Shown: in pieces, positions 24,923 through 34,253 of the stretch
How positions within the stretch are numbered: the first letter of the stretch is position 1
Layout: each line of letters opens with the position of its first letter
Source of the DNA: Staphylococcus simulans
Lineage (GTDB): Bacteria > Bacillota > Bacilli > Staphylococcales > Staphylococcaceae
Assembly: GCF_003043455.1 (NCBI RefSeq)
Contig: NZ_PZGG01000023.1
Span: forward strand, 1-34,853
Length of the DNA: 34,853 nucleotides
Reading direction: 5' to 3'
Notes under the pieces: generated by a model
What the model saw: only the letters and a program-made list of their open reading frames with translations
Database searches by the model: none
Told to the model about the DNA's origin: nothing
Program-made: the position numbers and the translations under genes

Positions 24923-25747
24923 TTATGAGAATTTAGATAAAACATTGCCTTGTTCGACTTTAAAGTCCTGATTGTATTCATCTACATCAGAAAGTCTTAC
25001 CAAGGAAGTATAATCTTCAATCAATCTTTGTTTGACTTCTTTAGATTCTACAAGTACTGATACCCCCTTGACATGCGCTTTAAACTCATTCATTAAATTC
25101 ATCACGCCATTTATCGAGCCGCCCGCGCGCATAAAGTCATCGACAATTAATACATTCGAATTTTCTTTTAATGTGCGTTTCGACAAGACCATTGTTTCGA
25201 TCTTGCGCGAAGAACCCGATACATAGTTGATAGAGACTGTAGAACCTTCAGTTACTTTATTATCCTTTCGAATAACAACTACTGGTAAATTTAATACATT
25301 TGCTACGGCATTGGCAAGAGATATCCCTTTTGTCGCAATCGTCACAATCGCATCTAAGTCTTCATCCATATAAATTGTCGCAATCAAACGTCCAACTTTA
25401 TTCAACAATTCTGGATTGCCCATCAAGTCGGATAGGAATAAATATCCACCTGGCAATAAGCGTTCTTTTTCTTGAAGATGTACAATCACTTCATCAATCA
25501 CTTGTTCTGCTTCTTCTTTGCTCATTGTCGGACGATATGTCACACCACCGCTTGCACCTGCAGTCGTAATCACTGTACCCAGCTTTTCTTTATGCAAGGT
25601 TTCGCGAACAATATGGATGTCCTCACTGATTGATGATTTCGCTTGTTTAAATTTCTTCACAAAATGCGTCAATGGTATCAACTTGTTTGGATGGCTCATC
25701 AAATAATGAGTCATATACACAATGCGTTCGCTTCGTTTATAACGCAA
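24923..25747 (-). CDS. purR: Purine operon repressor PurR
   Basis: PRPP-responsive repressor of purine synthesis, salvage and (in S. aureus) several virulence genes. 274 residues: N-terminal winged helix (1 to about 72, with [18 protein letters not shown]) and a C-terminal PRTase-like domain with the PRPP loop [15 protein letters not shown] (about 198-212) and VSGSSRKIE. The start codon is TTG at 25747, placed 7 bases after GGAAGG; the N-terminus [10 protein letters not shown] fits known PurR proteins. It follows ispE by 16 bases, so ispE-purR-yabJ-spoVG may be one transcript. PRPP, its ligand, is made by Prs encoded nearby. Confidence 0.97.
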   Translation of the reverse strand: MRYKRSERIVYMTHYLMSHPNKLIPLTHFVKKFKQAKSSISEDIHIVRETLHKEKLGTVITTAGASGGVTYRPTMSKEEAEQVIDEVIVHLQEKERLLPGGYLFLSDLMGNPELLNKVGRLIATIYMDEDLDAIVTIATKGISLANAVANVLNLPVVVIRKDNKVTEGSTVSINYVSGSSRKIETMVLSKRTLKENSNVLIVDDFMRAGGSINGVMNLMNEFKAHVKGVSVLVESKEVKQRLIEDYTSLVRLSDVDEYNQDFKVEQGNVLSKFS

Positions 25748-25763
25748 GAGAATCCTTCCTTTC

Positions 25764-26618
25764 TTAACCTAGTAATCTGACTAAATAAACCTCGTTACAG
25801 CACCCGTGAACCGCGTTATATATATTTTGCGCCTGCTTATAATGTTTCGCTAAGCTATAAACCGTCGGGCCGCTGCCGCTCATCAGCGCGCCATCTGCAC
25901 CGCTGTTAAGCATATTTTGTTTCAGCTTTTGAATGTCTGGATGCATGTCCATGGAAATCGCTTCTAAGCTATTAGATAACGACGCACAGATTTGCTTATA
26001 ATCTCCGTCTTCAATTGCTTTGATACATGCATCTGATTGTGTCGCTTGCTGCGGCGTTTCTTCAATACGCAACGCTTGAAACACACAAGGTGTTGAAATG
26101 CCGACGTTCGGCTTTGCGATGACTACCCATGCTTTCGGCGGGCGTTTCAACAAACGTACTTTTTCACCATGTCCTGTACATACCGCTGTTTTGCTGTAAA
26201 TACAAAAAGGCACATCGGAACCGACCTGACTTGCCAAACGACTTAAATCGTCTAAGGACAAACCAAGTTCAAATAACCGATTCATTGCACGCATTGTAGC
26301 TGCCGCATCAGCAGAGCCACCGCCAAGGCCTGCTGAAACTGGAATTTCCTTTTCCAGCACAATCGTCACACCTTGTTGGATTTGATATGTTTCTTTCATC
26401 AGCATTGCTGCTTTATACGCTAAATTCTTCGCGTTTTCAGGCACAAAATTATAATCCACTTGTACAACAACACGTTGATCTTCACGCTTTTCAACAGTAA
26501 CGCGGTCATTCAAGTCCACCGTTGTCATTACCATTTCAACTTCATGAAACCCATCATTTCTTTTATAAAGTGCATCTAAAGTGAAGTTAATTTTGGCAGG
26601 TGCCTTTTCATATATCAT
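25764..26618 (-). CDS. ispE: 4-diphosphocytidyl-2-C-methyl-D-erythritol kinase (IspE-like)
   Basis: GHMP-superfamily kinase, 284 residues from the ATG at 26618. It phosphorylates CDP-methylerythritol in the MEP pathway. Staphylococci make isoprenoids by mevalonate, so the physiological role of this conserved homologue is uncertain. Motifs: [22 protein letters not shown] (motif 1), [20 protein letters not shown] (about 88-107, motif 2) and MSGSGPTVY (motif 3). I chose ATG over the upstream GTG at 26630 because AAAGGTGG then stands at proper spacing. It is preceded by a leader with two hairpins. Confidence 0.92.
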   Translation of the reverse strand: MIYEKAPAKINFTLDALYKRNDGFHEVEMVMTTVDLNDRVTVEKREDQRVVVQVDYNFVPENAKNLAYKAAMLMKETYQIQQGVTIVLEKEIPVSAGLGGGSADAAATMRAMNRLFELGLSLDDLSRLASQVGSDVPFCIYSKTAVCTGHGEKVRLLKRPPKAWVVIAKPNVGISTPCVFQALRIEETPQQATQSDACIKAIEDGDYKQICASLSNSLEAISMDMHPDIQKLKQNMLNSGADGALMSGSGPTVYSLAKHYKQAQNIYNAVHGCCNEVYLVRLLG

Positions 26619-26740
26619 CTTACCGCCCACCTTTACTGTTAAATTTGCTTTAGTTCAGAAATGTCTGCTTCGCCTATCAGGCGACGAGAGAGGTTCCCTC
26701 TTCTTTCACAGCATTAAAATGACGTTCATCATTTGCATTA
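26619..26740 (-). promoter_or_regulatory. Structured 5' leader of ispE
   Basis: From the promoter at 26746 the leader would be about 120 nt. It contains a perfect 6-bp hairpin TCGCCT-GAT-AGGCGA (26671-26685) and, just upstream, an AGAGGG...CTCTCT hairpin (about 26686-26703). Both fall between the start site and the RBS. No known riboswitch class is recognised. Confidence 0.45.
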
Positions 26741-26745
26741 GTGTT

Positions 26746-26754
26746 ATTATAACA
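26746..26754 (-). promoter_or_regulatory. Extended -10 promoter of ispE
   Basis: TGTTATAAT on the minus strand: perfect TATAAT (26746-26751) with the TGn extension. The -35 is poor, as often tolerated with extended -10 elements. Confidence 0.7.
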
Positions 26755-26813
26755 CGAACATTACCATATATCACAGTGCTTAATGTTATGAAAATGAAAA
26801 AGTTTTAACTAAG

Positions 26814-26845
26814 TTGCGAAGATGTTTTATATTCACGCTTCGCAA
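26814..26845. repeat. 8-bp perfect inverted repeat in the ispE-veg gap
   Basis: TTGCGAAG (26814-26821) and CTTCGCAA (26838-26845) flank a 16-base AT-rich spacer. On the minus strand a T-rich run follows some 14 bases later, so it could end an upstream transcript; no gene is evident. Between this repeat and the candidate sRNA promoter near 26990 I see only AT-rich sequence with no credible reading frame. Confidence 0.5.
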
Positions 26846-26990
26846 AGAGATACTTGCTGTTACTCAACCTCATACCTATACATACAAATTGAAACCTTAG
26901 CGTATCAATTCCAATTTTCAATTCACAAAGCAATCCGCATCATCACACAACAAATAACGAAAACCACATTTCAACAAACTTAAAACTCTG

Positions 26991-26996
26991 TATAAT
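26991..26996 (+). promoter_or_regulatory. -10 element of candidate plus-strand sRNA
   Basis: A perfect TATAAT at 26991-26996. The best -35 at proper distance (TTTCAA, 26969-26974, 16-base spacer) is weak. Confidence 0.5.
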
Positions 26997-27002
26997 GACT
27001 AA

Positions 27003-27108
27003 CGCAATCTGTTCAAGTATTCAGAAGCTCTTTGAGATCTGAAAGTCACCAAATCTAAAATAAAGCAAAATAAAAAAGAGGAATCCTAAATCAGGATTCC
27101 TCTTTTTT
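27003..27108 (+). ncRNA. Candidate small RNA antiparallel to veg
   Basis: Starting after the TATAAT at 26991, a plus-strand transcript of about 105 nt would carry a hairpin at 27021-27042 (TCAGA...TCTGA outer stem, CTC-TTT-GAG inner) and then an unstructured A-rich stretch. It would end in the strong bidirectional terminator at 27072-27108. There is no reading frame with an RBS inside. This arrangement (TATAAT, hairpin, A-rich linker, terminator with U run) is that of many bacterial sRNAs. I do not recognise it as a named staphylococcal RNA. Confidence 0.45.
27072..27108. terminator. Bidirectional terminator of veg (and candidate sRNA)
   Basis: An AAAAAAGAGGAATCCT arm pairs perfectly with AGGATTCCTCTTTTTT around a 4-5 base centre. 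A runs and T runs on both sides make it usable by minus-strand veg and by a plus-strand transcript. Confidence 0.93.
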
Positions 27109-27141
27109 ATACGAAGCATATAGCTTCAATTCTATGATATT

Positions 27142-27405
27142 CTAGTGTGCAACTGCATCCTGGTGATTTTCATCCACAAACGAAACTTGGACGTTTTCTG
27201 TCAACACATCAGTGTATGTATAAGATACACGTTCAAAGTTGTGTTTATCTTGGTCTAATTCAACAACGAATACCGCCGGATATGTTTCTGATAACACGCC
27301 GCAACGTTCGATTGTTTTTTTACGACCACCATTTGCTTTAAGTACAATACGGTTTCCTAAATGACACTCAAGTGCATTTTTGATTTCCCAAATTGATTTT
27401 GGCAT
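27142..27405 (-). CDS. veg: Veg protein
   Basis: 87 residues. In Bacillus Veg is a small, very abundant protein that promotes biofilm formation by antagonising the SinR repressor; staphylococci keep the gene but its role there is not clear to me. Conserved family block: IWEIKNALECHLGNRIVLKANGGRKK (5-30) followed by ERCGVLSETYPAVFVVELDQ. Start ATG, RBS GAGGTGGAG. It has a strong promoter close upstream and a strong terminator, so it looks monocistronic and highly expressed. Confidence 0.95.
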   Translation of the reverse strand: MPKSIWEIKNALECHLGNRIVLKANGGRKKTIERCGVLSETYPAVFVVELDQDKHNFERVSYTYTDVLTENVQVSFVDENHQDAVAH

Positions 27406-27430
27406 ATTGCTCCACCTCGCTACAAATTGT

Positions 27431-27460
27431 ATTATAACACATTTATAGCGATTCAGTCAA
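27431..27460 (-). promoter_or_regulatory. Strong promoter of veg
   Basis: TTGACT (27455-27460), 18-base spacer ending in TGT, then perfect TATAAT (27431-27436), so both -35 and extended -10 are present. The veg promoter of Bacillus is also known to be very strong. Confidence 0.87.
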
Positions 27461-27504
27461 ATAAAATTTAAATTTTAACAATCGACGGGCAGCATGTCAA
27501 TATT

Positions 27505-28395
27505 TTAAAACTCTAATTCTGGGAAATTTTTCAAGTTAGTGTACAAATTCGCAAATTCTTTAATAGATAATGTTTCTCCACGACGTCTCGGATCAATTCC
27601 GCTCTCATCTAGCCAAGTTTTAATCTGGTCTTTCAGCTTTTTACCATCGAAGAATAAGCTTTGATAATTATTTGCGATGGTTTTTCGACGTTGGCTGAAT
27701 GCTGCTTTTGTCATTTTAAAGAAGCGATCTTCATCATCTACAGAGACAATCGGTTCAGCACGTTTCATCAGTTTAACCACAATCGAATCTACATTCGGAG
27801 GCGGCATAAAGACCGTTTTAGGCACAGTCAGTACTTTAGATGTTTCAGTATAATACTGCGCCACAATCGATAAGGAACCATAAGCTTTTGTACCGACAGC
27901 CGCATTCAAGCGTTCTCCGACTTCTTTCTGCATCATCACCACATAACCATCAATCGGTAAAGATTGAGACATTAAATTCAATAAAATAGGTGTGGTAATA
28001 TAATACGGTAAGTTCGCAACGACCATAATCTTATCGCAGTCTGAAAAATGTGTTTGCACTGCTTCTACCACATTTGCTTTTAAAATATCTTCATTAATCA
28101 CAGTCACATTGTCATAATCTGACAAAGTATCATCTAAAACAGGAATCAAGCGTTGGTCAATTTCAAACGCCACGACTTTTTTCGCATGTTTCGCTAATTG
28201 TTCTGTTAAAGACCCCATACCAGGACCGACTTCAATAACACCAGTTGTTTCGCCAATGTTGCTCGCTTCGATGATTTTATGAATAATGTTCACATCAATT
28301 AAGAAGTTTTGACCTAAACTCTTCTTAAAATCGAATTGATATTTATCTAACAAGGCACGCGTACGTGTCGGTGTTGCTATATCTTTTTTCATCAC
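27505..28395 (-). CDS. rsmA: 16S rRNA (adenine1518/1519-N6)-dimethyltransferase
   Basis: KsgA: dimethylates the two adjacent adenines in the 3' terminal helix of 16S rRNA as a late step of 30S assembly. 296 residues: [11 protein letters not shown] (19-29), SAM loop [15 protein letters not shown] (about 54-68), [10 protein letters not shown] (about 78-87) and catalytic [10 protein letters not shown] (about 127-136). The frame opens with GTG at 28395 directly after the rnmV TAA and an ATG follows at 28392; either may start, with the RBS GGAAG lying within the end of rnmV. The rnmV-rsmA pair is conserved in Firmicutes. Confidence 0.97.
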   Translation of the reverse strand: MMKKDIATPTRTRALLDKYQFDFKKSLGQNFLIDVNIIHKIIEASNIGETTGVIEVGPGMGSLTEQLAKHAKKVVAFEIDQRLIPVLDDTLSDYDNVTVINEDILKANVVEAVQTHFSDCDKIMVVANLPYYITTPILLNLMSQSLPIDGYVVMMQKEVGERLNAAVGTKAYGSLSIVAQYYTETSKVLTVPKTVFMPPPNVDSIVVKLMKRAEPIVSVDDEDRFFKMTKAAFSQRRKTIANNYQSLFFDGKKLKDQIKTWLDESGIDPRRRGETLSIKEFANLYTNLKNFPELEF

Positions 28396-28947
28396 TTACG
28401 TTTCACTTCCTTTATCTTCATTCAAAGCAGCTCTGACATCTGCTTCTGTATAACCAAACGCATTTAATTTCTTTAAAAGTTGTTTGCCGTTAGAATGACC
28501 AATATGTAATTTACGTCCTAACACTTCTCGTTTATGACGTGCATCAGGTCCGACAATTAAACCTAAATCAATCAAAACATCTTTGCTGATAGATTCCATG
28601 CCTTCTTCAAAAGGTGAAGACACATGCATTAACGCTTCTCTGATGGCTTCAAATGAGGCATGTTCTACTCCGATTTTACCACGTTTGTTTTTCGCTTGTT
28701 CACGATCAACATACGCATGTTTCACACCTGGTACATGATCACGAATCGTATTTCGAATTTTATCACCCGGGAAATCTGGGTCTGTTAAAACAATCACGCC
28801 TCTTGTTTCTTGCGCATAACGAATCACATCTAATGTTTCTGCATTAATGGCACTGCCATTTGTTTCTATTGTATCGCACTCTACTGCACGTTTAACACGC
28901 TCTGTATCATCGCGGCCTTCTACCACAATAAACTCATTTATTTTCAT
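28396..28947 (-). CDS. rnmV: Ribonuclease M5
   Basis: Double-strand endonuclease that matures 5S rRNA on a precursor bound to L18. 183 residues from ATG at 28947; the frame runs 4 codons further to a GTG, but GAAAGGTG is spaced correctly for the ATG and known RNase M5 proteins begin MKINEFIVVEGRDD. Toprim motifs: FIVVEGRDD (5-13, catalytic Glu) and LTDPDFPGD (about 54-62, DxD). Its substrate 5S rRNA is encoded at 1079-1193. Confidence 0.97.
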   Translation of the reverse strand: MKINEFIVVEGRDDTERVKRAVECDTIETNGSAINAETLDVIRYAQETRGVIVLTDPDFPGDKIRNTIRDHVPGVKHAYVDREQAKNKRGKIGVEHASFEAIREALMHVSSPFEEGMESISKDVLIDLGLIVGPDARHKREVLGRKLHIGHSNGKQLLKKLNAFGYTEADVRAALNEDKGSET

Positions 28948-29053
28948 CACTTTCGTCACCTTTCACAGTGTTAACTTTAATACTATACCATATCTGCCAG
29001 CATGAAAAATAAAACATTGTCACGTTATATCCTATCTTTTTAAATTATATATT

Positions 29054-29082
29054 TTGGCTACTAACCTTCATACTGCTATATT
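29054..29082 (+). promoter_or_regulatory. Promoter of the antitoxin-like RNA
   Basis: TTGGCT (29054-29059), 17-base spacer ending in TGC, then TATATT (29077-29082), giving an extended -10 TGCTATATT. The start site would be near 29089. Confidence 0.6.
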
Positions 29083-29088
29083 TAAATT

Positions 29089-29198
29089 AATCAAGGGACA
29101 ACATGCGCTAACATGTTATCTCTCTGGGGCCGTTAAAAAAGACGGTGGCGAATGTTAATATTATAGCCATTCAACCAAAGTTGGATGGTTATTTTTTT
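29089..29198 (+). ncRNA. Putative type I antitoxin RNA (SprF-like)
   Basis: About 110 nt, plus strand, convergent with the toxin gene at 29205. It has: an ACATG...CATGT inverted repeat (29100-29116); the segment CTCTCTGG (29120-29127), exactly complementary to the toxin RBS region; a small hairpin CCGT...ACGG (29130-29145) around an A run; and a terminator. The element with GTTAAAAAAGACGGTGG resembles, from memory, repeated staphylococcal RNAs of the SprF kind; this needs a database comparison. No reading frame with RBS is present. Confidence 0.6.
29163..29198 (+). terminator. Terminator of the antitoxin-like RNA
   Basis: Stem TAGCCATTCAAC pairing with GTTGGATGGTTA around CAAA, followed by seven T on the plus strand. 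On the minus strand the same hairpin has no U run, so it serves the plus-strand RNA. Confidence 0.88.
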
Positions 29199-29204
29199 AT
29201 GGCT

Positions 29205-29282
29205 TTATTTTCTTTGTTGAGTGCTCACAAGGATTAAACCTATCATCGTCAAGACGACCATAAGCATTTCATAATCACTCAT
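29205..29282 (-). CDS. Putative type I toxin peptide (holin-like toxin family)
   Basis: 25 residues beginning MSDYEMLMVVLTMIG, with an uninterrupted hydrophobic stretch (6-20) that would span or insert in the membrane, and a polar basic end (STQQRK). The start is ATG with RBS AGAGAGG at 8 bases. Short charged start, single hydrophobic helix and basic tail match putative holin-like / SprG-type toxins of Firmicutes. The gene is too short for usual gene finders. A convergent RNA gene lies directly downstream with complementarity to the RBS. The transcript would carry about 110 bases of leader. Toxic activity is inference from architecture. Confidence 0.65.
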   Translation of the reverse strand: MSDYEMLMVVLTMIGLILVSTQQRK

Positions 29283-29365
29283 CGTATATCCTCTCTGGAG
29301 TTGTGTATCATAGGCATCACCCCTTAGAATGGGTTAGCCACCATCTATCCAACTTGCTTGAAAAG

Positions 29366-29406
29366 GTTACAAAGTAAACAGAACTTGTTTTTCTGTAACA
29401 TGTATA
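29366..29406 (-). promoter_or_regulatory. Toxin leader hairpin and possible -10
   Basis: A two-part inverted repeat (GTTAC/GTAAC, 29366-29370 with 29395-29399; ACAGAA/TTCTGT inside) lies about 85-115 bases upstream of the toxin ATG. A -10-like TATACA (29401-29406, minus strand) is just upstream, with only a poor -35. The hairpin would be at the 5' end of the toxin mRNA, or may be an operator. Confidence 0.35.
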
Positions 29407-29440
29407 AATTTAACCTTATAAAGTTATATGTTTAAATATG

Positions 29441-29478
29441 AAGAAAGCACCCTTCTGATGTAGAACGGCGCTTTCTTT
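29441..29478 (-). terminator. Terminator of tatD
   Basis: Stem AAGAAAGC(G)CC.. / ..GTGCTTTCTT with an inner GTTCT/AGAAG pairing, followed by CATATTT on the minus strand. It lies 10 bases after the tatD stop. Confidence 0.82.
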
Positions 29479-29487
29479 CTCGCTATA

Positions 29488-30261
29488 TTATTGATTTAAG
29501 TTAAATAATCTTTCCGCATTTTCAGTCGTTTGTTTTGCGACTTCTTCGTAACTGATACCGCGTAAATCTGCGATTTGTTCCGCAACTAATGTCACGCGCA
29601 TTGGTTCGTTACGTTTACCTCTATAAGGGTGCGGTGATAAATAAGGTGCATCTGTTTCTACTAATAGACGATCTAATGGCACATGTTTTGCGACTTCTTT
29701 AGGTTGTTTCGCATTTTTGAATGTGACAGGTCCGCCTAATGAAATATAGAAACCGAGTTTATTAATCACGACATCTGCGATTTCAGGTGAACCGCTGAAA
29801 CTATGCATAATACCGCCGACTTCTTCTGCGTGTTCCTCCATTAGAATATCCACACAATCTTGTGTCGCTTCACGATTATGAATGACAATCGGCAAGTTCA
29901 CACGTTTTGCGAGTGCGATTTGTTTACGGAACACTTCTTTTTGAACATCTTTTGGTGATTTATCCCAGTGATAGTCTAAGCCCATTTCACCGATACCGAT
30001 TACTTTAGGGTGTTCGGCTAATTTTTCAATCCATTGTTCACGTTCTTCTGTGTAATCAATCGCATCCACTGGATGCCAACCAATAATCGCATATAAGAAA
30101 TCATATTGTTCTACAAGTTCCATCGCACGTTCAATCGTTGGTGTATCAAATCCAACGACAAACATGCGATCGACACCTGCGTCTCTTGCACGGTCGATGA
30201 CTTCTTGTAAATCTTCATCATATTGTTCTGCATTTAAATGTACATGTGTATCAATTAACAT
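29488..30261 (-). CDS. tatD: TatD-family metal-dependent hydrolase / DNase
   Basis: 257 residues from ATG at 30261; AAAGGAG 8 bases upstream decides this start, although the frame opens 6 codons earlier with an ATG that contains the RBS. TIM-barrel amidohydrolase-like fold with metal ligands in DTHVHLN (H6, H8), GEMGLDYHW (Glu about 92), IVIHNREA (His about 128), MHSFSG (His about 153) and ETDAPYLSPHPYRGKRNEP (Asp about 203). Bacterial TatD enzymes are 3'-5' exonucleases on DNA/RNA. It lies between metG and rnmV as yabD does in Bacillus, followed by a terminator. Confidence 0.95.
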   Translation of the reverse strand: MLIDTHVHLNAEQYDEDLQEVIDRARDAGVDRMFVVGFDTPTIERAMELVEQYDFLYAIIGWHPVDAIDYTEEREQWIEKLAEHPKVIGIGEMGLDYHWDKSPKDVQKEVFRKQIALAKRVNLPIVIHNREATQDCVDILMEEHAEEVGGIMHSFSGSPEIADVVINKLGFYISLGGPVTFKNAKQPKEVAKHVPLDRLLVETDAPYLSPHPYRGKRNEPMRVTLVAEQIADLRGISYEEVAKQTTENAERLFNLNQ

Positions 30262-30361
30262 GATGTGTACTCCTTTCATTACTGCTTTTCTTAGTGTTCA
30301 TACACTATGATTATACCCATTCTTTCTATGAAACATTTGAAAGTATGATTAAGCGTCAAAG

Positions 30362-30395
30362 AAGCGGCTCAAACAGCATTCGCTGCAAGCCGCTT
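30362..30395 (-). terminator. Terminator of metG
   Basis: A long stem AAGCGGCT/AGCCGCTT with further pairing of GCAGC/GCTGT inside, then CTTTGACG on the minus strand. It lies 16 bases past the metG stop. Confidence 0.85.
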
Positions 30396-30410
30396 GTCTT
30401 GATTGTTTAA

Positions 30411-32812
<2,402 letters not shown>

Positions 32813-32844
32813 AGCAACAGAACCCGAGAAAGCGTTCTGTTGCT
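32813..32844 (-). terminator. Terminator of the 72-residue membrane protein gene
   Basis: A perfect 11-bp stem AGCAACAGAAC/GTTCTGTTGCT with a 10-base loop and TTTTATCG on the minus strand, 7 bases beyond the stop codon. Confidence 0.93.
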
Positions 32845-32850
32845 GAGGAA

Positions 32851-33069
32851 TTAAGTAAATAATCTTATAATCGCAAATGTCACACTGACCACTGTAACGA
32901 TGATTGCGATGTTTAATAGTTTTCCGCCTTGTTCTTGTTGATATTTTTTGTATTTCGCACTACAAATAATACTTCCAACCCCAAATATTGGCATGATTAA
33001 TGAGAGGACAATGAAAACCCAAGCCCAAACTTTTAATGTTTTTCCTGCTTCTTTCACTTTTTCTGCCAT
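32851..33069 (-). CDS. Small two-helix membrane protein, unknown function
   Basis: 72 residues. A charged N-terminus (MAEKVKEAGK) is followed by TM1 (14-36), a short basic loop rich in Lys/Tyr/Gln (38-50) and TM2 (51-70). Start ATG with a good RBS AAGGAG; a strong terminator follows, so this is a real gene. I do not recognise the family. It lies first after the lipoprotein gene at 33171 and may be cotranscribed with it across a large inverted repeat. Confidence 0.85.
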   Translation of the reverse strand: MAEKVKEAGKTLKVWAWVFIVLSLIMPIFGVGSIICSAKYKKYQQEQGGKLLNIAIIVTVVSVTFAIIRLFT

Positions 33070-33103
33070 GTTTTTGCGCTCCTTATATATTTATTCTCCC
33101 GTA

Positions 33104-33162
33104 TTTAGGAACAGGACACACCTGCCTACTCATTTAGGAATACACACGTGTGCCCGTTCCTA
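33104..33162. repeat. Inverted plus direct repeat between two small genes
   Basis: The outer arms TAGGAAC.GG.CACAC (33106-33120) and GTGTG.CC.GTTCCTA (33148-33162) form an imperfect long stem. The left arm's TTTAGGAA (33104-33111) is also repeated directly at 33133-33140, and CACACGTGTG within the right arm is a small palindrome. There is no T run, so it is not a classical terminator; it may attenuate or protect a mRNA end. Confidence 0.7.
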
Positions 33163-33170
33163 TGAAGCAG

Positions 33171-33542
33171 TTATTTCACTCTTTTCAGTGAACCTTGTGC
33201 GTCTTTTTTGTAATGCAACTCATGTTTTTGATCTTTGAATTCATACTTCACTACTACTTGGTCGACGTCATCATTTCCAGAGAAAGGCATGGATGACATG
33301 CTGCCGATGAGCTTAGTCGGGAGGTCTACGTCTTCGTTGAAGTGAAGCGGCACAGTCAATTTTTTATCTTTCTTATCATAAACAACCTTTTTATGATCAA
33401 TCTCAAATATTTTTACAGCTTCTAACTTTCTATCAGCTTTATGCAAATCGTTTTTTACAGAACCAGGAAGAGGATCCCCCTTCGCGCAACCCATTACGGT
33501 AACCATCAATAGGCATAAACTCATCAAACAAATTTTCTTCAT
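33171..33542 (-). CDS. Small secreted lipoprotein, unknown function
   Basis: 123 residues. The lipoprotein signal is clear: MKK, a hydrophobic core (4-17) and lipobox VMGC with the lipidated C19. The mature part is about 105 residues, Lys/Asp-rich, with alternating beta-strand-like patterns (VVYDKKDKKLTVPLHF, VVVKYEFKDQKHELHY). Start ATG, RBS AAGGAG. Family not recognised. It lies downstream of two polytopic membrane protein genes and may be processed by Lgt and Lsp. Confidence 0.85.
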   Translation of the reverse strand: MKKICLMSLCLLMVTVMGCAKGDPLPGSVKNDLHKADRKLEAVKIFEIDHKKVVYDKKDKKLTVPLHFNEDVDLPTKLIGSMSSMPFSGNDDVDQVVVKYEFKDQKHELHYKKDAQGSLKRVK

Positions 33543-33566
33543 AGTTTACTCCTTAGATTTAAATTG

Positions 33567-34166
33567 TTAAATAATGATTGAATAGAAGATTAACAAAATC
33601 AACGTCCCTAACGGTCTGAGTGTGATAAACGAAAATTTTCCTCTTCTAACTGCTAATACAATATCAATAATCAAATAAATAATTACCATTAAAAACAGGA
33701 TAAGACCTATTGTGAAAATACCGCCTGCTAAATCATCTTTTAAAACGAGCGTTAACTTTAATTTAATCGCAATCATACAAACAATAGAGATAATTGCTGA
33801 AATAATACCTTTATACTTAGCTGAAGCAAGATTAATTTGAATACTTTCAATATCTTCATACTGTTCCTTAGTTACTGAATGTTCTGAGATAGGATCCATA
33901 CTTCTTAGCTTCACTTTATAAGGACGTGTCCAAAACGATTTAATCGCCAACCATCCATATACCACTACACTTATAATGAGCACAAGTATGTAATTCTGTA
34001 ATGAACTAAAACTAGGATTTACAAAGAAGAATGTAATCAAAAAGATTAACGCAGATATACCATAGGCAATCCATTGCAGTAATTTAGTACCTTCCTCATA
34101 CATTACCGAAGTAATATACACCACGTAATACAAACCTGCCATTAAAATTAATAATAAATATGTCAT
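33567..34166 (-). CDS. Polytopic membrane protein, unknown function
   Basis: 199 residues with about six hydrophobic segments (3-19, 30-49, 58-76, 119-135, 148-172, 183-199). The central loop (77-118) is polar and charged (SMDPISEHSVTKEQYEDIES), probably cytoplasmic. Start ATG with RBS TAGGAG. Low-GC codon use (many AAA/ATT/TTA) compared with the housekeeping genes. I do not recognise a family. Confidence 0.82.
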   Translation of the reverse strand: MTYLLLILMAGLYYVVYITSVMYEEGTKLLQWIAYGISALIFLITFFFVNPSFSSLQNYILVLIISVVVYGWLAIKSFWTRPYKVKLRSMDPISEHSVTKEQYEDIESIQINLASAKYKGIISAIISIVCMIAIKLKLTLVLKDDLAGGIFTIGLILFLMVIIYLIIDIVLAVRRGKFSFITLRPLGTLILLIFYSIII

Positions 34167-34253
34167 ATGTTTCTCCTACATTTCCATAACCTTTACTTTG
34201 ATATCTCACCTTGCTAATGTTCAGGTTCAGCTAAAAATTCTACCTGTGTCGAG

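Noticed and set aside
24907..25000. SigB promoter for yabJ-spoVG (known in S. aureus)
   Set aside because: I looked for GTTT-N14-17-GGGTAT in the end of purR and found no acceptable match.
26581..26808. 75-codon plus-strand frame over the ispE start and leader
   Set aside because: It overlaps ispE codons and the structured leader, lacks an RBS and reads like noise.
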